Positions 45,989 through 54,494 of a stretch of DNA of 64,000 nt are shown piece after piece; within the stretch, counting starts at the first letter, position 1, and every line of letters begins with the position of its first letter. The notes below the pieces were generated by a model, which saw nothing but the letters and a program-made list of their open reading frames with translations, was not told the DNA's origin and ran no database searches. Origin of the DNA: Pseudorhizobium banfieldiae (GTDB lineage Bacteria; Pseudomonadota; Alphaproteobacteria; Rhizobiales; Rhizobiaceae); contig NZ_FO082820.1 of assembly GCF_000967425.1 (NCBI RefSeq), positions 2,542,001 through 2,606,000 of the forward strand. The letters are read 5' to 3'. The translations under genes and the position numbers were made by a program.

Positions 45989-46840
45989 TCACATCCCCTG
46001 GGGCACGAGGATGGTCGGCCGCCTGGGGAGCGTGCGCATGGAAACCCGTATGGTCGGCTCCCGCGCATAGGTGACATCAAAGCCCTCGCCGAGCATGGAA
46101 ATGAACCGGTCGAGGGCGCCGGGCCGATGCATCGGCAGGATGATGGACGACCGCAACCGGTCGACGACCCGGCTCATGCTGTCGGCGCCGAGCGTCAACC
46201 CACCGTCGACGGGGACCATGAGGATATCGAGACGTCCGATCTCGCTATAGTGGCTGTCGGTCAGTTCGTGATGCAGATGCCCAAGGTGCCCAATGCACAG
46301 GCCCGCGATCTCGAAGATGAAGATGGAGTTGCCGTTCTCCTCGAAGTCGCCACCCCAGGAACGGATATCGGTCGGGACATTGCGGATATAGGCGTCGCCG
46401 ACGACGACACTGTGCTGCGCCTTCTCACCCGGCATGTCGCTCCATCCGGGAAGGACATGTTCAATGCCGGCATCCGGGGCGAGCGTGAAGTGGGTGGAGT
46501 GCGCCTTGTTCATGGTGACGACATCGGGAAGCCGCGAGGGCCTGTAGACGCCGCTGTAGTCGGTCGCGATGCCGATGCCGCCGGGGCTTTCGATGAAATA
46601 GGTGGAATGACCGACATAGGTGATCCTCACCGTCTCCCTGTCGACAAGTTCCGAAGGCTGTTCGGTCTGGGCAAGGATGACCGGCAGGGCATCCTTGGGA
46701 GACCAGCGGGCGAAGCGCGTATCCGGCAGTGACTGCGCGATCGCCTGGCACTGGCTGACCGCCACGGTAGCATCCTGTGCGGCGACTGGCCCCGCAAGCG
46801 AAAGTCCGAATAAAAGGAAGGCGACAGTCCGCAGCATCAT
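45989..46840 (-). CDS. Secreted MBL-fold (UlaG-like) metallo-hydrolase
   Basis: A 283-residue protein with a signal peptide (LRTVAFLLFGLSLAGPVAAQ). YVGHSTYFIESPGGIGIATDYSG is the UlaG-type opening. At the expected HxHxDH site it has NKAHSTHFTL, so the metal site is atypical; HLGHLHHELTDSH later offers more histidines. The first ATG at 46840 and the next at 46837 both have AGGGAG near. Substrate unknown. Confidence 0.8.
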   Translation of the reverse strand: MMLRTVAFLLFGLSLAGPVAAQDATVAVSQCQAIAQSLPDTRFARWSPKDALPVILAQTEQPSELVDRETVRITYVGHSTYFIESPGGIGIATDYSGVYRPSRLPDVVTMNKAHSTHFTLAPDAGIEHVLPGWSDMPGEKAQHSVVVGDAYIRNVPTDIRSWGGDFEENGNSIFIFEIAGLCIGHLGHLHHELTDSHYSEIGRLDILMVPVDGGLTLGADSMSRVVDRLRSSIILPMHRPGALDRFISMLGEGFDVTYAREPTIRVSMRTLPRRPTILVPQGM

Positions 46841-46938
46841 GCCACTCCCTGACCCGTTGCACGGGAGAGAATGCGGCAACAGCAAAAGGCGGTCCAGCGG
46901 CTTTGACCGCCACCTTCCTCACATTTGTGTCATGTAGG

Positions 46939-47763
46939 TCAGGCCCAGAACGCCGGTATCGTCTCGTTCAGGCGCGGACCAATTCGCAACGGCGCAATCT
47001 TCTCTGCCAGCCCACTGGAATCGGAGATCTCGATGCCGACACCGCAAATGGTCGCCGGACCGCTCGCGGCCTCGAAACGGCCCTTCGGCATCTTCGAGAT
47101 GAAGCGGTTCAGCGGCTCTTCCTTGTCCATCCCGAGCGAGGAGTCGTAGTCACCGCACATGCCGGCATCCGACATGTAGCCGGTGCCGCCGTTGAGAATC
47201 TGGCAATCGGCGGTCGGCACATGCGTATGCGTTCCGACGACGAGGCTGGCGCGGCCATCGACGAAGTGGCCGAAGCACTGCTTCTCGCTGGTCGCCTCTG
47301 CATGAAAGTCGAACACGATCGCATCCGCCTGTTCCTTCAGCGGACAGGCATCGAGGATCGCCTCGGCGCTCTTGAACGGGTCGTCGAGTTCCGGATGCAT
47401 GAACACCCGCCCCATGATGTTGGCGACCAGGATTCTCGCCCCGTTGCGGCCGTAGTAGATGCCGGAACCCCGACCCGGCGTACCGGACGGATAGTTTGCG
47501 GGGCGGAGGAACTGCTCGTGGCGGTCAGCGAACACCACCGCTTCTTTCTGGTCCCAGACATGGTTGCCGGTCGTGACCACATCGGCACCGGCGTTAATGG
47601 TTTCGAGGAAGATGTCTTCGGTGATCCCGAAGCCACCCGCTGCGTTTTCGCCATTGACGATAACGAAATCGAGCCGCAGGTCCGAGATGAGGCCAGGAAG
47701 GCGTTCCCACACCGCCGTGCGCCCGCTCTTGCCAACCATGTCACCGAGAAACAGAAGCCGCAT
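46939..47763 (-). CDS. YmdB-family metallophosphoesterase (TIGR00282)
   Basis: A 274-residue cyclic-nucleotide phosphodiesterase-like protein. FLGDMVGKSGRTAV, VIVNGENAAGGFGITEDIF, TTGNHVWDQKE and VVGTHTHVPTAD are the conserved metal-binding blocks. Bacillus YmdB hydrolyses 2',3'-cyclic nucleotides and affects biofilm choices. It lies 15 bases downstream of the 5-formyltetrahydrofolate cyclo-ligase gene, a common pairing in alphaproteobacteria. Confidence 0.93.
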   Translation of the reverse strand: MRLLFLGDMVGKSGRTAVWERLPGLISDLRLDFVIVNGENAAGGFGITEDIFLETINAGADVVTTGNHVWDQKEAVVFADRHEQFLRPANYPSGTPGRGSGIYYGRNGARILVANIMGRVFMHPELDDPFKSAEAILDACPLKEQADAIVFDFHAEATSEKQCFGHFVDGRASLVVGTHTHVPTADCQILNGGTGYMSDAGMCGDYDSSLGMDKEEPLNRFISKMPKGRFEAASGPATICGVGIEISDSSGLAEKIAPLRIGPRLNETIPAFWA

Positions 47764-47778
47764 GCTTGTCCAATCAAA

Positions 47779-48357
47779 TCAGTCGAGGTGGCGCAGGCCA
47801 CTTTCGGTCAGCACGGCCGGCAGCCTGACGTCGTGCGGTTCGGCCGGGACTGATGCCACTTCCTGGCAGTCGAAAGCAATCCCGATCAAACGCGGCTGCA
47901 GGCCTTTTTCGCGAAACCGGGCGATGGCGCGGTCATAATAGCCTCCTCCATAACCGATCCGCTGGCCAGTCGCATCGAAGGCGGCGACCGGCACCAGCAT
48001 GATGTCCGGCTCCAGTTCGGCGGCATCCGGCCCCGGTGCTGACGTACCGAAACCGCAGTCGACCAGTGGCGCACCGGGCACGAGTTCCCGGAATACGATC
48101 CGCTCCTTGTCGAGAATGACCGGCACGCAGATCCGCGCACCGCGCTGCCTCAGGCCCGCCATCAGCGGGCGCAGGTCCATTTCGGAGCGGATCGGGAGGA
48201 AACCGGATACGATGCCCCCGGGGCTGACCGGGATTGTAGCGAGACCGTGATCCGCCAGTTGCAGGCTCTTTTCGATACGCTCCGCCACCGGGATCGCATC
48301 GCGGGCCGCCAGCCGACCGGCCCTCAGGTGTGGCTTGCTTGCACTGTCGTCCATCAT
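47779..48357 (-). CDS. 5-formyltetrahydrofolate cyclo-ligase
   Basis: A 192-residue enzyme. LRAGRLAARDAIPVAERIEKS and the C-terminal GYGGGYYDRAIARFREKG and IGIAFDCQEV are the family motifs. It recycles 5-formyl-THF to 5,10-methenyl-THF with ATP. The ATG at 48357 overlaps the CNNM/CBS gene stop (ATGA). In many proteobacteria this gene (ygfA/fau) follows zapA and 6S RNA; here about 6 kb separates them. Confidence 0.93.
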   Translation of the reverse strand: MMDDSASKPHLRAGRLAARDAIPVAERIEKSLQLADHGLATIPVSPGGIVSGFLPIRSEMDLRPLMAGLRQRGARICVPVILDKERIVFRELVPGAPLVDCGFGTSAPGPDAAELEPDIMLVPVAAFDATGQRIGYGGGYYDRAIARFREKGLQPRLIGIAFDCQEVASVPAEPHDVRLPAVLTESGLRHLD

Positions 48358-49643
48358 GCAGCCGGTTCTCCGGCTTTGCTGACAAGAAGCTTGTCGATCC
48401 GCCGGCCGTCGAGGTCGACGACCTCGAACTTCCAGCCCTGGCGTTCGAAGCATTCGCCGAGCTCAGGCAGATGCTTGATCTCGTCGAGCACGAATCCCGC
48501 GACGGTCTCATAATCCGGGTGCCCGTCTACTCGAAGACCCATCTCATGAGAGAATTCATCGATCGGCATCCAGCCCGCCACCAGGAAGGAACCGTCGTCG
48601 CGGGCGACGATGGCCGGCTCCTCCGTCTCGTCCTCCTGGAAGACACCGGTGATGGCCTCGAGAATATCCCCCGAGGTGATAACGCCCTCGAAGTGCCCGT
48701 ACTCGTCATAGACCAGGACCATGTGCGACGTCGTGCGCCGCAGTGCCTGTATTACGTCCAACGCGCCAGTCAGGTCGGAGACGACGGGCGCCTCCCGCAT
48801 CAGGGACCGTATTTCAAGATTCTTGCCGGTGGCTATGAAGTCAAAGGCGTCCTTGACGAAGAGAACGCCCAGGATTTCGTCGGAACTCCCGTTGCGAACG
48901 GGCAGGCGCGAACGCTGAGTAGCTTTCAACTGCTCCCGGATTTCCGCCGCATCGTCCTCGATGTCTACCACCTCGACGTCGCGGCGGGGGGTCATCAACC
49001 CGCGCGCCGTACGGTCTGCAAGTCGCATGACGCCGGAAATCATAGCGGACTCCTCGGTCTCGATGACGCCGGCGCTTTGCGCCTCGGCAAGAACGGTCCG
49101 GATTTCCTCGTCGGTCACCCGATCGGCAGACTCGCCCTTCTGCCCCAGCAGGCCGAGGACGAGCTTGCCGGAAATGTCCAACAGCCAGACGAGCGGCGCG
49201 CCGATCTTGGCGACCAGCGTCATCGCCGGAGCAACGCGGGCCGCGACCGTTTCGGGAGCCCGCAACGCAATTTGCTTCGGCACCAGTTCACCGACGATGA
49301 GAGAGAGATAGGTGATGGCGACAACGACCGTACCGACGCCGATGGCGTTCGCAGTGCCGACTGCCAGACCCTGCGTCGCCAGCCATCCCGCAAAGCGCGA
49401 TCCAAGCGTTGCGCCAGAGAATGCACCGGACAGGATACCGACCAGCGTGATGCCGATCTGAACCGAGGACAGGAACCGGCCCGGGTCATCGGCGAGGCGG
49501 ATCGCCATCCTGGCACCCTTGTTCCCCTGCTCGGCCATGACCTTCAGCCGTACTGGGCGCGACGAGACGACGGCAAGTTCCGACATGGCGAGAACGCCGT
49601 TGACGACGATGAGGGCCAGAACAATCGAAATTTCGACTAACAA
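48354..49643 (-). CDS. CNNM/CBS-domain hemolysin-like membrane protein
   Basis: A 429-residue protein. The N-terminal CNNM (DUF21) domain has VNGVLAMSELAVVSSRPVRL and FLSSVQIGITLVGILSGAFSGATLG. Two CBS domains follow (GLMTPRRDVEVVDIEDD and LFVKDAFDF...RRTTSHMVLVYDEYGHFEGVIT), then the CorC/HlyC C-terminal domain. Members affect Mg/Co transport; 'hemolysin' is historical. The start is probably TTG at 49643, as no ATG or GTG fits the family N-terminus. Confidence 0.9.
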   Translation of the reverse strand: MLVEISIVLALIVVNGVLAMSELAVVSSRPVRLKVMAEQGNKGARMAIRLADDPGRFLSSVQIGITLVGILSGAFSGATLGSRFAGWLATQGLAVGTANAIGVGTVVVAITYLSLIVGELVPKQIALRAPETVAARVAPAMTLVAKIGAPLVWLLDISGKLVLGLLGQKGESADRVTDEEIRTVLAEAQSAGVIETEESAMISGVMRLADRTARGLMTPRRDVEVVDIEDDAAEIREQLKATQRSRLPVRNGSSDEILGVLFVKDAFDFIATGKNLEIRSLMREAPVVSDLTGALDVIQALRRTTSHMVLVYDEYGHFEGVITSGDILEAITGVFQEDETEEPAIVARDDGSFLVAGWMPIDEFSHEMGLRVDGHPDYETVAGFVLDEIKHLPELGECFERQGWKFEVVDLDGRRIDKLLVSKAGEPAA

Positions 49644-49850
49644 GAGAAGCTCTCTGTTGGGACGGAACCGACCCGCTTGCACACCGCATCGGCAGCGCGA
49701 CTGGGTGCAGGTCGCCCAGAAACTTCCGTCCAGGGATTTCGCGGCCGTCTCGTGCCAATATCGCACCGGCAGAGGTCGCTTATCCAGGTGAAGAAAATGA
49801 TAGGGCCCGGGAGCCCCGGTGGCAATGGCAGCCAACTGGTCGACATGGCG

Positions 49851-50885
49851 TCAGGACTGGAGCGACAGAAGGAGTTCGGCGCGTGTCCCGCTGGTTCTCG
49901 GCCTGTACTGGACGGCTGAGCCGAGCGTCGCAGCCATGGACTTGACGATGCGGCTGCCGAGGCCCGTACCCTTGGGCGCATCGTTCTGCGTCCAGCCGAT
50001 TCCGTCATCCTCGACGCTCAGGAGCACCTTCTCGCCTCCCTGCTGCTGCAGGGCGACACGAACCTCTCCCTCGCCTCCCTCAGGATAGGCATACTTGATC
50101 GCATTTGTCAGGAGCTCGGTGACGATCATCCCGACGGACACGGCTCGGTCGGAGGCAAGTGACACCGGATCGGCCTCAAGCCGGATCACCGGCCCCTGCT
50201 GTTCCATATTGACCGAATTCTGGACTTCCTTGACGAGTGTCCCGAGATACTTGTCCATCTCCACCTGCCGCACATCGTCGGACGTGTAGAGGCTGCGGTG
50301 CATGCCGGCGATCGCCGTGATGCGCGCCTGGGTCTCGGTCAGCGCCTCCTTGACCTCTTCGCTGCGGCTGTTGGAGACCTGCAGGCGAATGAGGGCAGCG
50401 ACGAGCGCCAGGCTGTTGGCGACGCGATGATTGACTTCCGCCAGCAGGACTTCCGCCCGTTCCTTGCCAAACCGGATTTCCTGGTCGGCCTTTTCCTTGG
50501 CCTGCCGCAGTTCCGCATTGGTGATGGCCTGACGCAGCGCGCTTTCCATCAACGGCCAGAACTCCTCGCCGACCGTCTTGATGACGTAGTCGGAGGCACC
50601 GCTCTTGAGAGCCTCGATAGCGATGGTCGCCTCGCTCGAGCCGGTGACGTAGATCACCGGAAGCGAGATATTGCGCTGCTTCAGCGCAGCCAGGATCTGC
50701 AGCCCGGTTTCCGAACGCAGGTAGTGGTCCAGCACGATTGCCGAGAACGATGCGTTCTCCAGCGCCTCCAATGCCGAAGACGAATCCGCGGCATGCACGA
50801 CGTCATAGCCGGCACGCCCCAGATATCTCTGCGCCAGGCGGGCCAGCGCAAGATCGTCGTCAACATAGAGTATGGTCTGCGGCAT
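49851..50885 (-). CDS. Receiver domain-HWE/HisKA_2 histidine kinase hybrid
   Basis: A 344-residue soluble protein. The receiver domain (1-115) has YVDDD and the phospho-acceptor Asp53 (IVLDHYL). The kinase part has the HisKA_2 box LLAEVNHRVANSLALVAALIRLQ (His153) and an HATPase with VTELLTNAIKYAYPEGG and DDGIGW...GTGLGSRIV. Kinases of this type feed the general stress or light pathways in rhizobia. It ends a three-gene signalling unit; the previous gene stops 9 bases upstream. Confidence 0.92.
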   Translation of the reverse strand: MPQTILYVDDDLALARLAQRYLGRAGYDVVHAADSSSALEALENASFSAIVLDHYLRSETGLQILAALKQRNISLPVIYVTGSSEATIAIEALKSGASDYVIKTVGEEFWPLMESALRQAITNAELRQAKEKADQEIRFGKERAEVLLAEVNHRVANSLALVAALIRLQVSNSRSEEVKEALTETQARITAIAGMHRSLYTSDDVRQVEMDKYLGTLVKEVQNSVNMEQQGPVIRLEADPVSLASDRAVSVGMIVTELLTNAIKYAYPEGGEGEVRVALQQQGGEKVLLSVEDDGIGWTQNDAPKGTGLGSRIVKSMAATLGSAVQYRPRTSGTRAELLLSLQS

Positions 50886-50894
50886 CTGCTTCCG

Positions 50895-51338
50895 TTATTG
50901 CCCCGGCACTTGCATCACAGAGAAAAACAGACCGAGCTGACGGATCGCGTGGGCAAAGCTGTCGTAGTCGACGGGCTTCGTGATGTAGACGTTCGCACCG
51001 AGGTCATAGCAACGCTGGATTTCCCGCTCGTCGTCCGTGGTGGTCAGGATGACGACCGGCAGGCGCTTCGCATGCGGGTTGGACTTCACCTTCTCCAGGA
51101 TGTCAATGCCTGACATGTCCGGCAGGTTGAGATCGAGAAGGATCAGCAGGTGGCGGTCCTGGGTACTGACGCCGGTGCGATCGCTGCCGAGGATGTAGTC
51201 CAGAGCGGCATTGCCGTTCATAAACGGAACGATCTCGTTGTTCACGCCGGCGCGCCGGACGTTCTTCTCGATGAGGCGCGCATGGCCTTCATCGTCTTCC
51301 ACCATGACGATGGTGACTTCCTTCGCTGCAGCTTTCAT
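50895..51338 (-). CDS. Single-domain response regulator (Rcp1-like)
   Basis: A 147-residue receiver-only protein. MVEDDEGHARLIEKNVRRAG, LLILLDLNLPDMSGIDIL (phosphorylated Asp69) and VVILTTTDDEREIQRCYDLGANVYITKPVD match the Rcp1/CheY-like family that partners phytochromes and CHASE-type kinases. It overlaps the upstream kinase gene by four bases (ATGA). It probably relays phosphate between the two kinases that flank it. Confidence 0.94.
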   Translation of the reverse strand: MKAAAKEVTIVMVEDDEGHARLIEKNVRRAGVNNEIVPFMNGNAALDYILGSDRTGVSTQDRHLLILLDLNLPDMSGIDILEKVKSNPHAKRLPVVILTTTDDEREIQRCYDLGANVYITKPVDYDSFAHAIRQLGLFFSVMQVPGQ

Positions 51339-52834
51339 GACCCGCTACTCCTAACATACTGGGACAGATCCGTGGGCAAGCGGATGATGAAAGTGGATCC
51401 GCCCCCCAAGGTCGACGTCACGGTAATCTCGCCGCCTAAATTTCTGACTAACGATCGCACGTGGGCAAGGCCTATACCCTCTCCCGCCTTGTCTTGCACG
51501 CCCGATCTGCGGAATAGTTCGAAAACTCTCTCGTGGTCTTCCGGCGCGATACCGCGTCCATTGTCTTCCACTTCGATCCGTACGCCATTGCGCTTGGCAG
51601 GCATGGCCCGCACCGCAAGATGCAGCGGACGGTCCGGGTGCCGGTACTTCACCGCGTTGTCGAACAGGTTGCCGAATATCTGTTCCAGCGAAAATCGGTC
51701 CGAGACCATGCCCCGCGCACCACCGACCGCGATGCGGATCTCGCCCCCTGCCTCGTCGACCTGATGGTATATCGCGGCCGCCGTGTTCTCCAGCAGCTCT
51801 GCCAGGTTGACTGGCTCAGGCTTCAGTTCACGCCGCCCGTCCCGAGAGATCTTCAGGATCGCGTTGATCAGCGCATCCATCTTCTTGGTCGATGAACGAA
51901 TGAAGGAAATCGCCTCGGGTAGGTCCTCCTCCACGGCAAGTCGCGCATCCCTGATCTCTTCTTCCGTCAGCGTCCCGCCTTCGGCCAGGACATAGGTCTT
52001 GACCGCGGCGAGCGTGGCATCGAGCTCGCTGGTAAAGCCCATGATGTTGACGAGCGGCGCGCGCAGGTCATGTGAGACGATATAGGCGTAACGCTGGATT
52101 TCCCGGTTTGCCTGCATGAGGTCCTCGGTACGCTCTTCGACCCGTTCCTCCAGGCTTGCATTGAGTTCCTCGACCGCAGTGCGGGCTCGCGAAAGCTCCC
52201 GAACATGCTGTGCGACGATGAGGATTGCGCCGCCGACCACCGCTATGATGACGATGCCACCGCCGATTGCAATCCACTGCATCCGTTCGGCCGAGGCGGA
52301 CAGTTCCTCCACCCCCTCGTCCAGCCGACCCTCAAAGGAGGTGATGAGCCCCTGTAAAAGATCTTGCGCCTCCACCATCACCTGGCGACCGTATTCCACC
52401 CGTACGACCTGCAACGCACCCGCGACGTCACCGCGTTCCACCATCGCTACCGTGCGCTTCAGTTCGTCGAGTTTCTCCGTAACGAGCGATTCGACGCGAG
52501 AGATGGAATCAGAAAAGGTGGTTTCCGCCTCCAGCGCCGATTTCAGTCTCTCCATCCGCGCCGGGAGCTCCGCCAGCGACCGCTCGTATGGCTCCAGGAA
52601 GTCCCGGTTCTGCGTCAGGAGATATCCTCGTTGACCGGTCTCTGCCGCCTGCAGCAGGACCAGCATGTCGGAAGAGGCGGCGCGTGCGTTTCGCAGGCGC
52701 ACGACGGTTTCAAAATAGGACTGCGTCATACGCGCCTGGAACAGGGATGACAGGACGATCCCGACGAGGATCGCCGCTCCGATCAGCAGCATGAAGATGG
52801 ATGAGCGTGCGAAGGTATTCGTATTGAGCGGCAT
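51335..52834 (-). CDS. CHASE3-domain membrane histidine kinase
   Basis: A 499-residue kinase. Two membrane helices (about 13-33 and 187-208) enclose a CHASE3 sensor with DMLVLLQAAETGQRGYLLTQNRDFLEPY. A coiled coil leads to the HisKA box YIVSHDLRAPLVNIMGFTSEL (His255) and an HATPase with GNLFDNAVKYRHPDRP and DNGRGIAPEDHERVFELFRR. It is the first gene of the signalling unit. The ligand is unknown. Confidence 0.94.
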   Translation of the reverse strand: MPLNTNTFARSSIFMLLIGAAILVGIVLSSLFQARMTQSYFETVVRLRNARAASSDMLVLLQAAETGQRGYLLTQNRDFLEPYERSLAELPARMERLKSALEAETTFSDSISRVESLVTEKLDELKRTVAMVERGDVAGALQVVRVEYGRQVMVEAQDLLQGLITSFEGRLDEGVEELSASAERMQWIAIGGGIVIIAVVGGAILIVAQHVRELSRARTAVEELNASLEERVEERTEDLMQANREIQRYAYIVSHDLRAPLVNIMGFTSELDATLAAVKTYVLAEGGTLTEEEIRDARLAVEEDLPEAISFIRSSTKKMDALINAILKISRDGRRELKPEPVNLAELLENTAAAIYHQVDEAGGEIRIAVGGARGMVSDRFSLEQIFGNLFDNAVKYRHPDRPLHLAVRAMPAKRNGVRIEVEDNGRGIAPEDHERVFELFRRSGVQDKAGEGIGLAHVRSLVRNLGGEITVTSTLGGGSTFIIRLPTDLSQYVRSSGS

Positions 52835-52922
52835 GGCGTCCCGGCGTTTTGAGGCAGCGGGAAACTCGGGCTTGCGCCCGCCAAAGTCAAGGATTCGACT
52901 TTCGTCTAATGTATTCTTTAGT

Positions 52923-52942
52923 CAGTGCTAATTCTCGCACTG
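52923..52942. promoter_or_regulatory. Inverted repeat between divergent genes
   Basis: CAGTGC (52923-52928) and GCACTG (52937-52942) form a small dyad with an 8-base AT-rich spacer in the region between the CHASE3 kinase gene and the 73-residue gene. It could be an operator for either; evidence is the symmetry alone. Confidence 0.3.
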
Positions 52943-52994
52943 TTCCAAGGATTATAACGCGCTATCGTCGCATTTCCGTGATGGGGATCATGCG

Positions 52995-53216
52995 ATGGAA
53001 ACGAACAGCGTCGTCCTGACTACAGACAGCGAGCGTTTCAAGGTTCACGTTATCGAGAATGGCGTCACGACCGAGAGGCAGTTCCGGGTTCGCGCCTTTG
53101 CGGCTTCTTGGGCAGAAGGTCAAAGCCTTCGGCTGGGTGTCCATGTAGTCCACGAGGGCTCGTCGCCCAAGGACCCCAGAGTACCTGTCCCTTTGAATTG
53201 CCTCTCTCGACCCTGA
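52995..53216 (+). CDS. Small hypothetical protein
   Basis: A 73-residue frame with GGGGATC upstream of its ATG. The first 53 residues (VVLTTDSERFKVHVIENG, then VRAFAASWAEGQSLRLGV) look like a small beta-strand-rich protein of the kind annotated in many rhizobia. The last 20 residues are Pro/Ser-rich and less convincing, so an ancestral frameshift near the end is possible. A hairpin (CTCTCGA/TCGAGAG, 53204-53223) covers its stop. Function unknown. Confidence 0.55.
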   Translation: METNSVVLTTDSERFKVHVIENGVTTERQFRVRAFAASWAEGQSLRLGVHVVHEGSSPKDPRVPVPLNCLSRP

Positions 53217-53385
53217 TCGAGAGGCCATTCTTACCCTTTGGGGCGCGGCTCAGGAAAGACGACGATCGCCGCAGATACCCATAGTATATTTACCAGGCCA
53301 ATCCTGGCCGCAGCGGGCATAGACGCCCTTGACGAAATAAGCTCGCCGGCATCTTCATCTGCGCGATTTCAGGGGAAGATTGCAA

Positions 53386-54204
53386 ATGCGTGAAACGCTC
53401 GTCCGACTGCTCGCCTCCCGGCTATGGGAACAGGTGATCATCACCATCATCGTTTTGAACTCGATTGTCCTGGGTTTAATGACTTACCCCGGGATCGTCG
53501 CGGCCTATGGAGCCGTCCTGCAGTTCCTCGACGCCGTGATCCTCGCCATCTTCGTGGTGGAACTGGTGTTGCGCATCTACGCGTTTGGTCCACGGTTCTT
53601 CCGCGATCCCTGGAGTCTGTTCGACTTTTCGGTCGTGGCGATTGCACTCATTCCCGCCACTGGCCCGTTCCAGGTGCTCCGTGCCCTGCGCATCCTGCGG
53701 GCGCTGCGGCTGATCTCGACAATGCCGGCGCTGCGCCGGGTGGTCGGAGGTCTCATCTCCGCCCTGCCCGGCATGAGTTCGATCCTGGTTCTGATGGCAA
53801 TGCTGTTCTACGTCGCCGCGGTCATGGGCACCAACCTCTTCGGTCAGAGCTTTCCCGACTGGTTCGGCACCCTGTCGGCTTCGCTCTACACCCTTTTCCA
53901 GGTGATGACTTTGGAGAGTTGGTCCATGGGCATTGTCAGACCGGTGATGGAGGTCCATCCGCAGGCCTGGGCCTTCTTCGTGCCGTTCATCCTGCTGTCT
54001 ACCTACGCAGTCCTGAACCTTTTCATCGGTGTCATTGTGTCCGCCATGCAGCAGGAATCCGAAGCCTCCGCCTCCGCCGACCGGCAGGTTCTTCACGACG
54101 ATACGGTTACGATACTGGCGGAAATCAGGGCGCTCCGCAGCGAGGTGGAAGCCCTGCGGACGGAAGGTGCCTTCAGGCATGGCCGCGATGGTGAAACTGT
54201 CTGA
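53386..54204 (+). CDS. Bacterial voltage-gated sodium channel (NaChBac/NavAb-like)
   Basis: A 272-residue six-helix ion channel. S1-S3 include VIITIIVLNSIVLGLM and LDAVILAIFVVELVLRIY. S4 carries four arginines at every third position (RALRILRALR, residues 99-108). The pore has the selectivity filter TLESWSM (about 175-181), identical to that of NavAb and NavMs, followed by S6 with VLNLFIGVIVSAMQQE and a C-terminal coiled coil (TILAEIRALRSEVEALR). It should conduct sodium on depolarisation as a homotetramer. I chose the ATG at 53386, with AGGGGA upstream. Confidence 0.92.
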   Translation: MRETLVRLLASRLWEQVIITIIVLNSIVLGLMTYPGIVAAYGAVLQFLDAVILAIFVVELVLRIYAFGPRFFRDPWSLFDFSVVAIALIPATGPFQVLRALRILRALRLISTMPALRRVVGGLISALPGMSSILVLMAMLFYVAAVMGTNLFGQSFPDWFGTLSASLYTLFQVMTLESWSMGIVRPVMEVHPQAWAFFVPFILLSTYAVLNLFIGVIVSAMQQESEASASADRQVLHDDTVTILAEIRALRSEVEALRTEGAFRHGRDGETV

Positions 54205-54314
54205 TGGCGAAACGCGGCGGATGGCCGCTCCTGCCCGAAACGGCCGCCACCCGTGTTCATGCGCGTTCTAGAAAGACATCAGAGAAGTGCGATCCACGGC
54301 AACCGATGGAGAGT

Positions 54315-54460
54315 TACGATCCTGGGTGCCTACAAACGTAGGTGGGCGCCATATGTCCAAGCCCACGGGCCTGGTCAGGGACAGCTCCCTTTGGATCGAG
54401 TATGGCCCCAGGGATTGTGGTTCCTGTCGTGAGGCGCAGACCGCATCCAAGATATAGGCG
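54315..54460 (-). ncRNA. ssrS: 6S RNA (ssrS), approximate ends
   Basis: The minus strand of the gap after zapA contains GCGCCTCACGACAGGAACCA, a central CAAAGGGAGCTGTCCCTGACC, then GGACATATGGCGCCCACCTA and CGTTTGTAGGCACCCAGG. The two halves pair to a long hairpin with a large internal bulge, the 6S RNA fold, and the sequence resembles rhizobial 6S RNA as I remember it. Position next to zapA matches other proteobacteria. 6S RNA mimics an open promoter and sequesters sigma-70 RNA polymerase in stationary phase. The ends are estimated. Confidence 0.75.
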
Positions 54461-54494
54461 CAAAACCGGCCTTGCGCCAGTGGCCGTCGCGGTT

